Assembly (NCBI GenBank): GCA_963716735.1
Contig: OY970321.1
Coordinates: 1,922,001-1,986,000 of the forward strand
Source: VRUE01 sp963716735
GTDB lineage: Bacteria; Actinomycetota; Thermoleophilia; Solirubrobacterales; 70-9
DNA length: 64,000 nucleotides
Direction: 5' to 3'
Shown here: in pieces, positions 26,987-35,456 of the stretch
Position numbering within the stretch: the stretch's first letter is position 1
How the letters are laid out: every line of letters begins with the position of its first letter
Translations under genes and position numbers: made by a program
Notes under the pieces: generated by a model
Told to the model about the DNA's origin: nothing
Databases searched by the model: none
What the model saw: only the letters and a program-made list of their open reading frames with translations

Positions 26987-27222
26987 CGCATTGGTTGTCG
27001 CGAAAGCGCCTCGATTGCATCGCGAACATTCGTCCAGATCCCGAACCTCTGTTCGGTTCCCAGTGTGTCGTGCTGTGGCGTTGGGGCTTCTGGGGGCAGT
27101 GATAGGGCGTGAGGGGTCTGCTGTTGGGGCCTTTGTTTGCGCCATTGGATTGAGCTGATCCTGGTGGGGCTACTGGATTGGCTTGTGCCTGTGTGATTGA
27201 GAGATGGATGGATTGGCTTTGC

Positions 27223-27516
27223 CTATTGCTCCTTTGGCTTCATCTCATTGGATGGGGCGATTGAGAATCGCCCCGGCTGCGCGTCGCCGGGCGTCCAGGC
27301 AATGCCGTCCATCAGGACGCTCGGCTCGATCTCAAGCGCCGTGGCCAACTTGACCAACGTGTCGATCCGGGGCATCCGCGCTCCCTTCTCCAAGAGCCCG
27401 ATCGCCGTCCGGTGCATCGAGGCAAGCGCCGCAAGCCCTTCCTGGGAAAGATCGGCCCGTTCACGGCAGCGCCGGAGGTTCGCGGCGAACCGCGCGGCGC
27501 ACTCCTCGGAGGCCAT
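27223..27516 (-). CDS. XRE-family transcriptional regulator
   Basis: This 97-residue protein has a single HTH_3 domain (FAANLRRCRERADLSQEGLAALASMHRTAIGLLEKGARMPRI..LVKLATALEI, read as motifs). The C-terminal tail is short. It lies on the minus strand between the excisionase-like gene and a small wHTH-like ORF, and probably controls the mobile region. It is 4 bp from the neighbouring ORF, so the two are likely one operon. Confidence 0.85.
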   Translation of the reverse strand: MASEECAARFAANLRRCRERADLSQEGLAALASMHRTAIGLLEKGARMPRIDTLVKLATALEIEPSVLMDGIAWTPGDAQPGRFSIAPSNEMKPKEQ

Positions 27517-27519
27517 CTC

Positions 27520-27810
27520 TCAGCCCCCCAGAAGCTCGTTGAAGCGAATCGCCGCCCTGGTGGGCATGACGACACCGCCGGGGCAGCGCAGCAGCCCCAG
27601 GCCGGTCAGATCGCGAACCGCTCTCTCCATCCGGTCGTCTTCGGCGAACTCCGAAACTCCTGCGGTGATCTCCCGCACCAGCTCGGGAACGATCAGATGG
27701 CTCGGGTGAACCGCCAAGACGTGGATCAGGACTACGCCCTGATCGCGGATGTCTTCGGCGGCGGTGGGCGGGACGTTCTCAGTGCCCGCATCACTAGGCT
27801 GGTCTTGCAT
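27520..27810 (-). CDS. Small hypothetical protein, possible winged helix
   Basis: From ATG 27810 the product has 96 residues. Its core, LIVPELVREITAGVSEFAEDDRMERAVRDLTGLGLLR, followed by VMPTRAAIRFNELLGG, looks like an alpha-helical winged-helix segment similar to small actinobacterial mobile-element proteins. No catalytic motif is seen. It precedes the XRE gene by 4 bp on the same strand. A longer frame to 27867 is possible but lacks a clear binding site. Function unknown. Confidence 0.6.
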   Translation of the reverse strand: MQDQPSDAGTENVPPTAAEDIRDQGVVLIHVLAVHPSHLIVPELVREITAGVSEFAEDDRMERAVRDLTGLGLLRCPGGVVMPTRAAIRFNELLGG

Positions 27811-27953
27811 GGGAAAGCACTCCTTTCCTGTGCCACGCCCCCGGCTGTTCCACCAGCGCGGGGGCACTTTCTTGTCGGAATCCGAGGCTACCTCAGCTTC
27901 CGCTAAAACACAAGTGTTGAGACAGGTGGATCAAGACGCCTGCGTTTGAGACG

Positions 27954-28208
27954 GTGCCGAGAAGGATGCGCCGCTCAGACCAGCCCCAGCCCGCCTTAGG
28001 CAAAGCAATCCGTCAGCTGCGCGACAAACGCGGCATGACCCAGGAAGCCCTAGCCCACGCCGCAGGCGTCACCGTCGGCCACCTCTCAATGATCGAACGT
28101 GGCCACTCCAATCCGACGTGGGCGACCGTCAGGGCAGTAGCTGCGGCGCTCGATGTCTCGATGGTCGAGTTGACCAGGGTGGCCGACACATTTGAGGCCG
28201 AGACATGA
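27954..28208 (+). CDS. XRE-family transcriptional regulator
   Basis: This 84-residue protein is essentially one HTH_3 domain (LGKAIRQLRDKRGMTQEAL, AGVTVGHLSMIERGHSNPT, VRAVAAALDVSMVEL). It is divergent from the small ORF starting at 27810, with 143 bp between them for operators. The next gene downstream on the same strand is the nucleoside-deoxyribosyltransferase-like protein, 174 bp away, so this regulator may control it. Confidence 0.85.
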   Translation: MPRRMRRSDQPQPALGKAIRQLRDKRGMTQEALAHAAGVTVGHLSMIERGHSNPTWATVRAVAAALDVSMVELTRVADTFEAET

Positions 28209-28382
28209 ATCCTGGGGATGGCAATCGCTCCGAGAGCAAGCTGGGCAGGAGCGCGCCGAAATCGGAAGCGAGCAGATTTACGTGGCGTCCTATAGACGCC
28301 GAATAGAAATTATTTCCCATTTACCTCGGTTTTCTGCGTGGTAAGCAGTCTCGGTCGCTTACACCGGTATACACCTCCGCAC

Positions 28383-29588
28383 ATGGCCGAGGCCGATCTA
28401 GAACTCCGCGCGTTTGTAGTAATGCCGTTCGATCCCGAGTTTCAAAGCGTGTATGACCAACTCATTGTGCCTGCACTTGAGCGGGTGGGGTATCGAGTCA
28501 AACGAGCTGATAGCGACCTTGATCAGCAGAACGTTTTGAAAGACGTGGTTAGGGGGATAGCGGGCGCAGATCTGGTCGTGGCAGAGCTAACGTCGCGCAA
28601 CCCCAATGTTCTATATGAGTTGGGTGTAAGCCACGCGCTTCGGAGAAATACTGTGTTGATCACCCAGTCGATGGACGAAGTTCCCTTCGATCTGCGTGCC
28701 TATCGAGTTATCCGATACTCGACGCAGTTCGATGCCGCCAGCGAACTTAGTGAGCAGCTCGAAGCAATAGCGAAGGCGCATCAGGACGGAGGGATTGACT
28801 TCGGTAGCCCAGTTATTGATTTTTTGCCCGACTTGCCCACTGCGAGTGGGAGCACCTTGGCGCCAACTTCGACGGCTGCGGAGCCTTCTGCCCACTCATC
28901 CGAGGAGGCTCAGGATGAAAGTTCTAGTGGACCTGAGGAGAATGCAGCCGATGGCTATCTCGATGCAATCCTGGCGATCGAAAGTGCGAACACGCATATT
29001 ACGACGCGAATGCAGGCCATTGGGGAGAGCACGCAAAAGATAGGCGAGCACTTTCAAGCCAAGACTCAAGAGGTGACTGACATCCAAGCCGCCGGAGGCC
29101 CAGGTGTGGTTGCTAGCGCCCATCGAGTCGCTGGAGAGCTGGGAGAGGCACTTGACCAATACGCAGCAGAACTGAATGCCGAAGGCCCACAGCTAGCTGC
29201 CGATATTGATCAGCTAATCAACGCTGGTCTCATATTTACGGCTTGGCTAGCGGATCAAGATGACGTGGATATTGATGAAGCGATCTCAACTCGGGACTCT
29301 CTTGCCGGGTTGGGTGCCGCGACCAAGGAGGGTTTGGGAGCACTCGGTGGGTTCCGGGCAATACTTGTGGAACTCAGCGGAATCAGTCGAGACATGGCGC
29401 GCGGCACTGGGCGGGCCATTACGGCCCTTGACCAGATTTCTGGGGCGCTAGAGCAGGTCGAAGCCTTTACGGAGAAGGCTGTAGATCTCCTAGAAGAGAG
29501 AATCCCCGCCGACCACACCCCGCAGAGGATGAGGAAGCCGAAAATGACCAACAGGATGAGGACTCTGAGTAGAAGCCCAGTTGTCTGA
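28383..29588 (+). CDS. Nucleoside 2-deoxyribosyltransferase/TIR-like domain protein with long helical C-terminus
   Basis: From ATG 28383 the product has 401 residues. The N-terminal domain (about 8-120) starts AFVVMPFDPEFQSVYDQLI, then has GADLVVAELTSRNPNVLYELGVSHAL, matching NDT-like folds in which an Asp (about 63) and a Glu (about 79) act on N-glycosidic bonds. A Ser/Glu-rich linker (about 160-200) leads to a mostly helical C-terminal half (about 205-400). Base composition is visibly less GC-rich than its neighbours, which fits acquisition. It is the cargo of the integrase-bearing unit. By analogy with other NDT/TIR-like effectors it could act in phage defence by attacking nucleotides; this is inference. 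Confidence 0.65.
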   Translation: MAEADLELRAFVVMPFDPEFQSVYDQLIVPALERVGYRVKRADSDLDQQNVLKDVVRGIAGADLVVAELTSRNPNVLYELGVSHALRRNTVLITQSMDEVPFDLRAYRVIRYSTQFDAASELSEQLEAIAKAHQDGGIDFGSPVIDFLPDLPTASGSTLAPTSTAAEPSAHSSEEAQDESSSGPEENAADGYLDAILAIESANTHITTRMQAIGESTQKIGEHFQAKTQEVTDIQAAGGPGVVASAHRVAGELGEALDQYAAELNAEGPQLAADIDQLINAGLIFTAWLADQDDVDIDEAISTRDSLAGLGAATKEGLGALGGFRAILVELSGISRDMARGTGRAITALDQISGALEQVEAFTEKAVDLLEERIPADHTPQRMRKPKMTNRMRTLSRSPVV

Positions 29589-29636
29589 CGAGGAAACTCT
29601 GTGCAGCCATAAAAGCAAGACAATGCTGATCAGAGA

Positions 29637-29671
29637 AGTCGCCCTATCCAGCGGAGCTATCGGGCCCGGTT
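29637..29671. repeat. Attachment-site repeat, degenerate copy
   Basis: These 35 bp match the tRNA-Arg 5'-half repeat at 31 positions, in the same orientation as the other copies. It lies just after the NDT-like gene and just before the small gene pair at 29710-30284, so it could mark an old insertion border. Confidence 0.65.
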
Positions 29672-29709
29672 GCGGACGTTGTCGCTCAGGTAGCCGAGTC
29701 GATGTGGTG

Positions 29710-30078
29710 CTAGATCTGGAGCCTGTCGTGGGCGATTTGGTAGACAGTGGGGGCGTGCGAGTCGCGCGGATGGTGGCGAATCCCGAAGGCTGCGTAGGCG
29801 AGTAGTGATCGTCCCTCGTGGCGCTCGATTCGGAAGACCATGCCGAACTTGCCGTCGGGACGCGGCAGGTAGACCTTGACGCAATGCGAGAGTTGTGTTC
29901 CGTCAGCGCCTTCCTCGTCGCAGGCGAGAAGGTGATCGACGGGCACGCCGTTCTGTTCGTACTTGCTCCTGGTGGCGAGGGCGACCTGGCGGCCGGTATC
30001 GCTGGCACGGTTCAAGTCCTCGGCGAACGCCGCGTCGTCAAAAAGCGCGGTCGCTCGACCCGCCCGCTTGCCACTCAT
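29710..30078 (-). CDS. Hypothetical protein, possible toxin of a two-gene unit
   Basis: This 122-residue product has a basic N-terminus (SGKRAGRATALFDD) and a beta-rich second half (HCVKVYLPRPDGKFGMVFRIE, LLAYAAFGIRHHPRDSHAPTVYQIAHDRLQ). The size, the compact beta core and the position 2 bp after a smaller upstream gene suggest a toxin-antitoxin pair. I recognise no named toxin family or catalytic motif. The pair fills the unit between the degenerate and second attachment repeats. Confidence 0.55.
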   Translation of the reverse strand: MSGKRAGRATALFDDAAFAEDLNRASDTGRQVALATRSKYEQNGVPVDHLLACDEEGADGTQLSHCVKVYLPRPDGKFGMVFRIERHEGRSLLAYAAFGIRHHPRDSHAPTVYQIAHDRLQI

Positions 30079-30080
30079 GG

Positions 30081-30284
30081 CTACCCCTCGCCGTCGGGGG
30101 GCTGCACTGGGCCGTGATCGGTTTCGAACTCAGCCAGGGTCGCCGGTTCGGTGCCGAGGCGCTTGCGGATTGCCTCGAACGACGTATCCGGCACCAAAGT
30201 GAGCGATCCGTCTGGGCGCTCCTCGGTGACGAGGTACTCGCCGCTCCGATCACCACTGAGCTTGACGTGGGCATGCAACTCCAT
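30081..30284 (-). CDS. Hypothetical protein, possible antitoxin partner
   Basis: From ATG 30284 this encodes 67 residues: a short beta segment (MELHAHVKLSGDRSGEYLV, DGSLTLVPDTS), a helix with FEAIRKRLG, and an acidic C-terminus. The acidic end and small size fit an antitoxin. It is followed after 2 bp by the 122-residue gene on the same strand. A longer frame reaches 30344. The assignment as antitoxin is inferred from the arrangement alone. Confidence 0.5.
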   Translation of the reverse strand: MELHAHVKLSGDRSGEYLVTEERPDGSLTLVPDTSFEAIRKRLGTEPATLAEFETDHGPVQPPDGEG

Positions 30285-30524
30285 CCTGGAAATGATGGCA
30301 GACGCCAGGGCGGTTGTCGGAGCATCTCCTGCACGGCCGGACAATCTAGGGCTTCTGCAGTCGAATTCCGTTGTCTGAGTCCCCGATTACGGGGTGAATG
30401 GGCAGCGAAAGACTTCCGCTGCCCAAATCGACATCAATCGTGCGTAATCGAGTCGAATCCGCGAGGGTGAGCGTCGCGTCACTTTCCGCTCTGCGAAGCC
30501 AATAACCCCGACTCCTCAACGTCG

Positions 30525-30569
<45 letters not shown>

Positions 30570-30581
30570 TGGAGGATTGTC

Positions 30582-30983
30582 TCATTCCCGCGCCTCATCA
30601 ATCTGCTCTCGGCACCAGTTGACCGCTGTGTTGGCGGTGGCGATTGCTCGTTTGCGATCCAAGGTCTCGATCGGGGCGTCGTCGTACCGGAATTCTGCGG
30701 CCCAGGGAGTCAGCCAGGACGCCGCCTCAAGCTCCGGCTCCATGCCGATCGAGTGCTTACCGGCCAGCATGATCAGATATTCGAGGTCATGCGTCTTTGG
30801 AAAGTCGATGCCCTCCAGCATTAGGGCAACCTTCACGGCCTTCTCGACGGCCTGTTGCGTGTGAAAGCCCACGGGGCGGTCATCCATCTCCGGATCGGGG
30901 GCCAGCTTCTCAGCAGTCGCAAGGTCGATTCCCGCGAGCCGAGCGAGGGACTCCGCGACTTCGATCTGCTCAGGCGTGGCCAA
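30582..30983 (-). CDS. HEPN-domain protein (toxin of MNT/HEPN pair)
   Basis: The 133-residue product has the HEPN four-helix pattern with GFHTQQAVEKAVKVALMLEG, FPKTHDLEYLI and a long C-terminal helix. In type VII toxin-antitoxin systems HEPN proteins are ribonuclease-like toxins neutralised by an MNT nucleotidyltransferase. The canonical catalytic RX4-6H motif is not obvious, so the toxin activity is uncertain. The gene overlaps the MNT gene by 14 bp on the same strand. The pair lies exactly between attachment repeats 2 and 3. Confidence 0.85.
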   Translation of the reverse strand: MATPEQIEVAESLARLAGIDLATAEKLAPDPEMDDRPVGFHTQQAVEKAVKVALMLEGIDFPKTHDLEYLIMLAGKHSIGMEPELEAASWLTPWAAEFRYDDAPIETLDRKRAIATANTAVNWCREQIDEARE

Positions 30984-31287
30984 GGACGCGACCGTCGCGC
31001 AACGCGTGATGGACCATCGTTCCTGGCACCTTTGCGCGCCTCTCGGCGCGCTTCTCGTCGAGGACGACTATGTCAACTGGCGCTGGGAAGTCTCTGAGAG
31101 TGCGCCGCAGACGCTCCCACTCCTCGAGGCGGTTCTCCACAACAGGCTCGATGACGAGAAAGTCAACGTCGCTATCCGCTCTCGCCTCTCCGCGTGCGTG
31201 GGAGCCAAAGAGGATCACCTTCGACTCCGCGCCGGCGGTCTCCGCCAGCAGCTTCCCTGCTTGGTCGATCAGGTCGCGAGAAACCAT
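30970..31287 (-). CDS. MNT-type nucleotidyltransferase (antitoxin partner of HEPN)
   Basis: From ATG 31287 the protein has 105 residues. It carries the minimal nucleotidyltransferase signature ILFGSHARGEARADSDVDFLV (GSxxxG and DxD), plus VDIVVLDE as the third acidic strand. In MNT/HEPN systems this enzyme AMPylates the HEPN partner. The motif is intact. It overlaps the HEPN gene by 14 bp, giving coupled translation. A longer upstream frame has no similarity to the family. Confidence 0.88.
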   Translation of the reverse strand: MVSRDLIDQAGKLLAETAGAESKVILFGSHARGEARADSDVDFLVIEPVVENRLEEWERLRRTLRDFPAPVDIVVLDEKRAERRAKVPGTMVHHALRDGRVLGHA

Positions 31288-31456
31288 GGCCGACACGGTA
31301 GCGGAGCATCCTGCGGACGATGCAATCCATTGGGCAGCGGGGCGTTCTGGCTGCCAAACCGGGATAGAACCACGGCAATCGACTGGAATCCGTGATCGCA
31401 CAAGGCACCACACAGACCGCTGTGCAGAGCCGAAAACCCGCATTTCCTCCGACTGG

Positions 31457-31501
<45 letters not shown>

Positions 31502-31521
31502 TTCGACAGAGTAGAGCCTGG

Positions 31522-32014
31522 TCATGGTCCTCCGCTTGGGTCAACTTCGGCCGCATCGAGGTTCTCTAAGTCGACGAGATCTTGGCCGCGCCCGGCGGCT
31601 TGCTTCATCGCACGGAGATCCTCCACCGAACAGACCGCCACATTGACTCCCAGCACTTCGGCCTCGGGCACGTGAGCGGAGCTCGTCGAAACTTGGGATG
31701 CCCTCCAAGCCCTGCACGATGTCGAGACGACCAAGGTCCGTGTCGATCGCCATCTGTTCGCCACTTGCCAGCTCCGCCGCGATCGAGAAGGGGGTACCGA
31801 GCAGCGCTTCTCCTCTTTGAACGTGCCCGCCGGCTGCGACCGCAACCTCCGCCACGAGTTTGAGGTTTTCGGGGTCGGGCGCGACGACGATGTCGATGCC
31901 CTTAGTGGCCCGCACGACGCCTCGCGCCCCGAGGGCGAGCCCGCCGATCACCACGAACCTAGCCCCAGCCGCTACCAGCCTCCGCAGGATCTCGTCGAAT
32001 GCGGCGGACGTCAT
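31522..32014 (-). pseudogene. Nucleotidyltransferase-like toxin gene with one frameshift
   Basis: The first part (from ATG 32014) reads AGARFVVIGGLALGARGVVRATKGIDIVV, a GG...DxD nucleotidyltransferase core of the type found in AbiEii-like and related toxins. Near 31679 the frame shifts by one base; the other frame then continues AHVPEAEVLGVNVAVCSVEDLRAMKQAAGR and ends LVDLENLDAAEV, the usual C-terminal part. The shift may be real decay or a sequencing indel. It overlaps the small gene at 32011 by 4 bp, a typical antitoxin-toxin layout. Confidence 0.7.
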
Positions 32015-32169
32015 CGTCGCTGCGCGGCGTCGGCCATCTTCAGTAATGCGTGGCTAAGGGCGATCGTCTCGGCAAGGTTCACGCTGATCGGCCGCTGAGC
32101 GTCTTCGCGCAGTCGTCTCACACGCACTGCCTCGGCAATCTCCGCGGCGGTATTTTCGTTTCGCTTCAT
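32011..32169 (-). CDS. Small antitoxin-like protein (52 residues)
   Basis: From ATG 32169 it encodes KRNENTAAEIAEAVRVRRL and then PISVNLAETIALSHALL. It is a short, helical, basic protein of a size common among antitoxins. Its stop overlaps the start of the nucleotidyltransferase frame by 4 bp. The call rests on arrangement and size. Confidence 0.55.
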   Translation of the reverse strand: MKRNENTAAEIAEAVRVRRLREDAQRPISVNLAETIALSHALLKMADAAQRR

Positions 32170-32217
32170 CCTGAGAAGGATCGTAGCGGCGCCTGCACGA
32201 CGAAATAGCATGCGCCC

Positions 32218-32857
32218 ATGGAGCCCGATGCCGTTGAGATCCGGGTGGTCGGCTGCTTGCTGGAGAAGCAGCGGACCACGCCCGATGCCTATCCCCTCTC
32301 GCTGAACGCGCTGCGGCTCGCCTGCAATCAGGCGACGAATCGGGACCCCGTTGTCGATTACGACGAGGCGACCGTGATCGAGGCGCTGCGGCACCTCGCT
32401 TTGCGGGGATGGACGCGGCTGGCCAGCGGCGCCGGCAGTCGCGCGCGAGTACCGGCACCTGCTGGGCGAAGCGCTGGGTCTCGATGATGCCGAGCTGTCG
32501 CTGCTCGCGGTGCTGATGCTGCGCGGCATCCAGACGCCGGGGGAGCTGAAGCAGCGGGTAGATCGCCTGCATCGCTTCGACGACCTCGCTGCGGTGCACG
32601 AGACGCTGGAGAAGCTGATTGCGGGCGGCCACGTCGCCCGTCTCGAGCGCCGGCCCGGTCAGAAGGAGGAGCGCTACGAGCAGCTCCTGGGCGGGGGAGA
32701 TGAGCCGCCCTCGACCGACGAGCCGCCGCCCGAAGCGACGAGCGCACCTGAGGACCGGCTCGAGCGTCTTGAGCGGGAGCTGACCGAACTGCAAGCGCAG
32801 ATGCGGGAGCTGCGCGAGGCTCTCGGCGATTCGGCCGCGCCGCCTGAGGGTGTCTGA
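32218..32857 (+). pseudogene. yceH: YceH/DUF480-family protein, frameshifted
   Basis: The first frame (ATG 32218) reads VVGCLLEKQRTTPDAYPLSLNALRLACNQATNRDPV, a hallmark of the DUF480/YceH family. After SGAGSRA (about 32443) the homology moves to another frame: YRHLLGEALGLDDAELSLLAVLMLRG, IQTPGELKQRVDRLHRF, then a C-terminal coiled coil (RLERLERELTELQAQMRELRE). A one-base indel in a GCGCGCG stretch explains this. The rest is intact, so a sequencing or assembly error is plausible. The stop lies inside a long palindrome shared with the convergent gene. Confidence 0.85.
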
Positions 32858-32944
32858 TCAAGCAGATCAAGGACGCAGGGAGCGTGGCGTGCTTTTGCAC
32901 GGCGACCGAGGACGCAGATATGCGCCGGTCAGACACCCTCAGGC
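32842..32944. terminator. Long palindrome spanning two convergent gene ends
   Basis: Perfect 16-bp arms at 32842-32857 and 32929-32944 cover the stop codons of both convergent genes. Inside lies a CGTGC-TTTT-GCACG hairpin. It probably ends both transcripts. The outer-arms-plus-inner-hairpin design resembles 5859-5943 and 42396-42507. Confidence 0.6.
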
Positions 32945-33565
32945 GTAGAGGCTCTCGCTGGCGAGCTCCTGGGCGCGGCGGCTCCAGAGCTTGACCTCGA
33001 GGAAGACGTCGTCCCCGTAGCCCTTCAGGGCATCGAGCGCGATCAAAGTGAAGCGTTCGTCGGAGACGACTTCCTGGTCGACCGTCTCCGTCTCCAGCTC
33101 GGCGCTGGCGGCGACGGCGCCGCGGACGAGGGGGCGGCCCCAGACGAGGGTGACGGCCCCGGCGCGGCCGTTCTCCCCACGCCACTGGCCGATCACGTCG
33201 TCGTTGACGTCGATCCGCCAGTCCGGGTTGTTCTCCGCGAGCACGTCGGTGAAGTCGGCGGTGGCGCGGAAGGCGTCCGGCTCGCCGCCCTCGGGTAGCT
33301 CGTAAGAGACGTGGCCGAACAGCTCCAGCGTGCCCTCCGGCCCCTCGGTCCGCGCGGTCGCGGGCACCCAGACCCGGCCGCCCCAGGCCCGCTCCGGGAA
33401 CCAATCGACCTGCTCCGGAATCTCGGTCCCCTCCGGCAGGTCCTCGATCTGCTCGCAGGCCGTGCGGAACTCGGCAACCAGCCGCTCGGCGAAGCGTCCG
33501 TGGGGAATCCCCTCCTGAGTCGAGTCGGCGATGAAGCGGGGAATCGGTCGTGGGTTCGGTGGCAT
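32939..33565 (-). CDS. Conserved hypothetical protein of the galT operon
   Basis: From ATG 33565 the protein has 208 residues and shares a TGATG stop-start with galT, with GGGAG 9 nt upstream. It is soluble and acidic, with phrases such as WFPERAWGGRVWVPATART, LFGHVSYELPEGGEPDAFRATADFTD and DERFTLIALDALKGYGDDVFLEVKLWSRR. I see no catalytic motif and do not recognise the family. The tight overlap suggests a role linked to galactose-1-phosphate metabolism or to the slipin/NfeD complex upstream. A GTG at 33574 is an alternative start. Confidence 0.75.
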   Translation of the reverse strand: MPPNPRPIPRFIADSTQEGIPHGRFAERLVAEFRTACEQIEDLPEGTEIPEQVDWFPERAWGGRVWVPATARTEGPEGTLELFGHVSYELPEGGEPDAFRATADFTDVLAENNPDWRIDVNDDVIGQWRGENGRAGAVTLVWGRPLVRGAVAASAELETETVDQEVVSDERFTLIALDALKGYGDDVFLEVKLWSRRAQELASESLYA

Positions 33566-34611
33566 CAGAGGCACTCCCTCAGGTCGGCCGCCGCGCGCTC
33601 CGGCGGGTAGATGTTGATGTCAACGCCGGTGCCCAGCTCGAAGCCCGCCTTGATCGTCAGGCGGGGGGCGATGTCGACGTGCCAGTGGAAGTGCTCGGCG
33701 CCGTGCGGCGCCGTGGCGACCCAGAGGTTCAGCTCCGGGGGGCCGTCGAAGCGCTTGGCGAGGAGCTGCATCGCGGTGCGGATCATCGCCGCACCTACCG
33801 TGTCCTCCTCGAAGCGTGCGGCGGCGCCACGCGGGACGACGCGCAGCTCGTAGGGCGAGCGCGAGGCCCAAGGGCATATCAATGCGGCCTCCTCGTCGAT
33901 CGCGACCAGCCGATCGCGCCGGCGCACCTCCTCGACCAGGACGTCGCTGAGCAGCCCGCCGCCGGCGGTGCGTTCGCTGTAGGCGCCGGCGCGCTCGCGC
34001 TCCCTGGCCACCGCCGCCGGGACGAAGGGCAACGCGTAGAGCTGGGCGTGGGTATGAGGGAGAGAGGCGCCGGCCCCCGCGCCCTCGTTGACGACCAGCT
34101 GCACGTAGGCGGCGTCGCCGTGGGCGCGCATCCGCTCCCGCCAGGTGGCGATCGCACCGAGGAAGCGCTCCTCGCTCAGCTCGGCCATCGCGGTGAGGTG
34201 GTCGGGCCCGTTGACGATCACCTCGTGGTCGCCGACGGCCGGCCGCGAGGCGAAGAGGTCCGGCTCGCCGGCTCGCCGCGACTCCAGCAGCGGGTCGCCG
34301 GCGCTGGCGAAGGCCCCGGCTTCGCCGCTGCGCGGCGTCGCGCCCGCATCGTCGCCATCCCCCAGCGCCGGATACAGATTCGGCACCACGCGACTCGTCC
34401 AGCCCGGCGTATCGGGCTCGCCCCCGCCGGGGCGCACGGCGTAGACCTCGGGCGGCGTCTTCTCCTCGCGGCCCTCGCAGAAAGGACAGCCCTCGGCGCC
34501 CTTCTCGTCGCCGTCCGCCCGTTTGAACCCGTGCGGCCGGTCGGCGCGGCCGGGCGCGAGGATCGTTCGCAGCCCGGTCAGCTGGTCGATGCGGAACTCG
34601 GGCGCGCTCAG
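33565..34611 (-). CDS. galT: Galactose-1-phosphate uridylyltransferase-like (HIT family), probable CTG start
   Basis: The family N-terminus lies upstream of the first GTG (34437): the same frame reads APEFRIDQLTGLRTILAPGR, then GCPFCEGREEKTPPEVYAV, including the zinc-binding CPFC pair. No ATG, GTG or TTG exists in that stretch. A CTG at 34611 overlaps the slipin stop as CTGA and gives 348 residues, the usual length. The core has LPHTHAQLYALP (HxHxQ nucleophile motif) and HFHWHVDIAP. It exchanges UMP between UDP-glucose and galactose-1-phosphate or a related sugar phosphate. An insertion of about 45 residues sits after NLYPAL. Start choice is inference. Confidence 0.82.
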   Translation of the reverse strand: MSAPEFRIDQLTGLRTILAPGRADRPHGFKRADGDEKGAEGCPFCEGREEKTPPEVYAVRPGGGEPDTPGWTSRVVPNLYPALGDGDDAGATPRSGEAGAFASAGDPLLESRRAGEPDLFASRPAVGDHEVIVNGPDHLTAMAELSEERFLGAIATWRERMRAHGDAAYVQLVVNEGAGAGASLPHTHAQLYALPFVPAAVARERERAGAYSERTAGGGLLSDVLVEEVRRRDRLVAIDEEAALICPWASRSPYELRVVPRGAAARFEEDTVGAAMIRTAMQLLAKRFDGPPELNLWVATAPHGAEHFHWHVDIAPRLTIKAGFELGTGVDINIYPPERAAADLRECL

Positions 34612-35456
34612 GAGCGGGAGGGGGGGAGGTCGTCGGCGTCGGGCTGAGCCGGCGGCGGAGGGGGTGGGGGGCTGGGGGCTTTGGCTTTGCTCCCCCCGGC
34701 AGCATGATCGGAACGGCCGATGAACGGCTCGAGCATGTCCATCGGCAGCGGGAAGACCACGGTCGTGTTCTGGTTGCTGCCGATTTCAAGCAGCGTCTGC
34801 AGGTAGCGCAGCTGCAGCGAAGCAGGGTTGGTGCTGATGATGTCGGCCGCGTCGGTGAGCTTCTGCGCCGCCTGGTACTCGCCCTCGGAGTTGATGATCT
34901 TGGCGCGGCGCTCGCGCTCGGCCTCGGCCTGGCGGGCGATCGCCCGCTGCATCTGCTCGGGGATCTCGACGTCCTTGATCTCGACCGCGGTCACCTTCAC
35001 GCCCCAGGGCTCGGTCGACTCGTCGATGATCTTCTGCAGCTCCTCGTTGAGCCGCTCGCGCTCGGACAGCAGCTGGTCGAACTCGGCCTTGCCGAGCACC
35101 GAGCGCAGCGCCGTCTGCGAGATCTGCGAGGTGGCGAGCAGGTAGTTTTCGACCTCGACGATCGCTTTTCGCGAGTCGATCACGCGGAAGTAGGCGACCG
35201 CGTTGACGCCGGCGGGGACGTTGTCGCGGGTGATCACCTCCTGCGGCGGGATGTTGAGCGTCACCGTACGCAGGTCGACCTTGACCATGCGGTCGATCAG
35301 CGGGATCAGCAGGATCAGGCCAGGCCCCTTCTGGGCGATCAGCCGGCCGAGGCGGAAGATCACCCCACGCTCATACTCGCGCAACACCCGCACCGAGGAG
35401 CCGAGCACGATCGCCACGAAGACCACCAGTACGGCCAACACCACAAGCGCTGCCAT
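34608..35456 (-). CDS. Slipin (SPFH/stomatin-prohibitin family) membrane protein
   Basis: This 282-residue protein has an N-terminal TM helix (LVVLAVLVVFVAIVLG) followed by an SPFH domain with REYERGVIFRLGRL, GPGLILLIPLIDRM, VDLRTVTLNIPPQEVITRDNV and a coiled coil (RQAEAERERRAKIINSEGE). Slipins form membrane-domain scaffolds and pair with NfeD proteins. The gene follows nfeD directly with a shared TGATG. The C-terminus is a proline-rich low-complexity tail (PPPPPPP) not found in all slipins. It probably organises the membrane or controls a protease. Confidence 0.93.
   Translation of the reverse strand: MAALVVLAVLVVFVAIVLGSSVRVLREYERGVIFRLGRLIAQKGPGLILLIPLIDRMVKVDLRTVTLNIPPQEVITRDNVPAGVNAVAYFRVIDSRKAIVEVENYLLATSQISQTALRSVLGKAEFDQLLSERERLNEELQKIIDESTEPWGVKVTAVEIKDVEIPEQMQRAIARQAEAERERRAKIINSEGEYQAAQKLTDAADIISTNPASLQLRYLQTLLEIGSNQNTTVVFPLPMDMLEPFIGRSDHAAGGSKAKAPSPPPPPPPAQPDADDLPPSRS

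Noticed and set aside
29637..29671. Second tRNA gene near 29640
   Set aside because: Only a degenerate 5' half is present; no anticodon stem partner, T arm or 3' acceptor follows. The same holds for 30525 and 31457.
34261..34345. Palindromic insertion in galT
   Set aside because: A GGCGAAG/CTTCGCC pair lies in the 45-residue insertion, but the arms are only 7 bp and this composition yields such pairs by chance.
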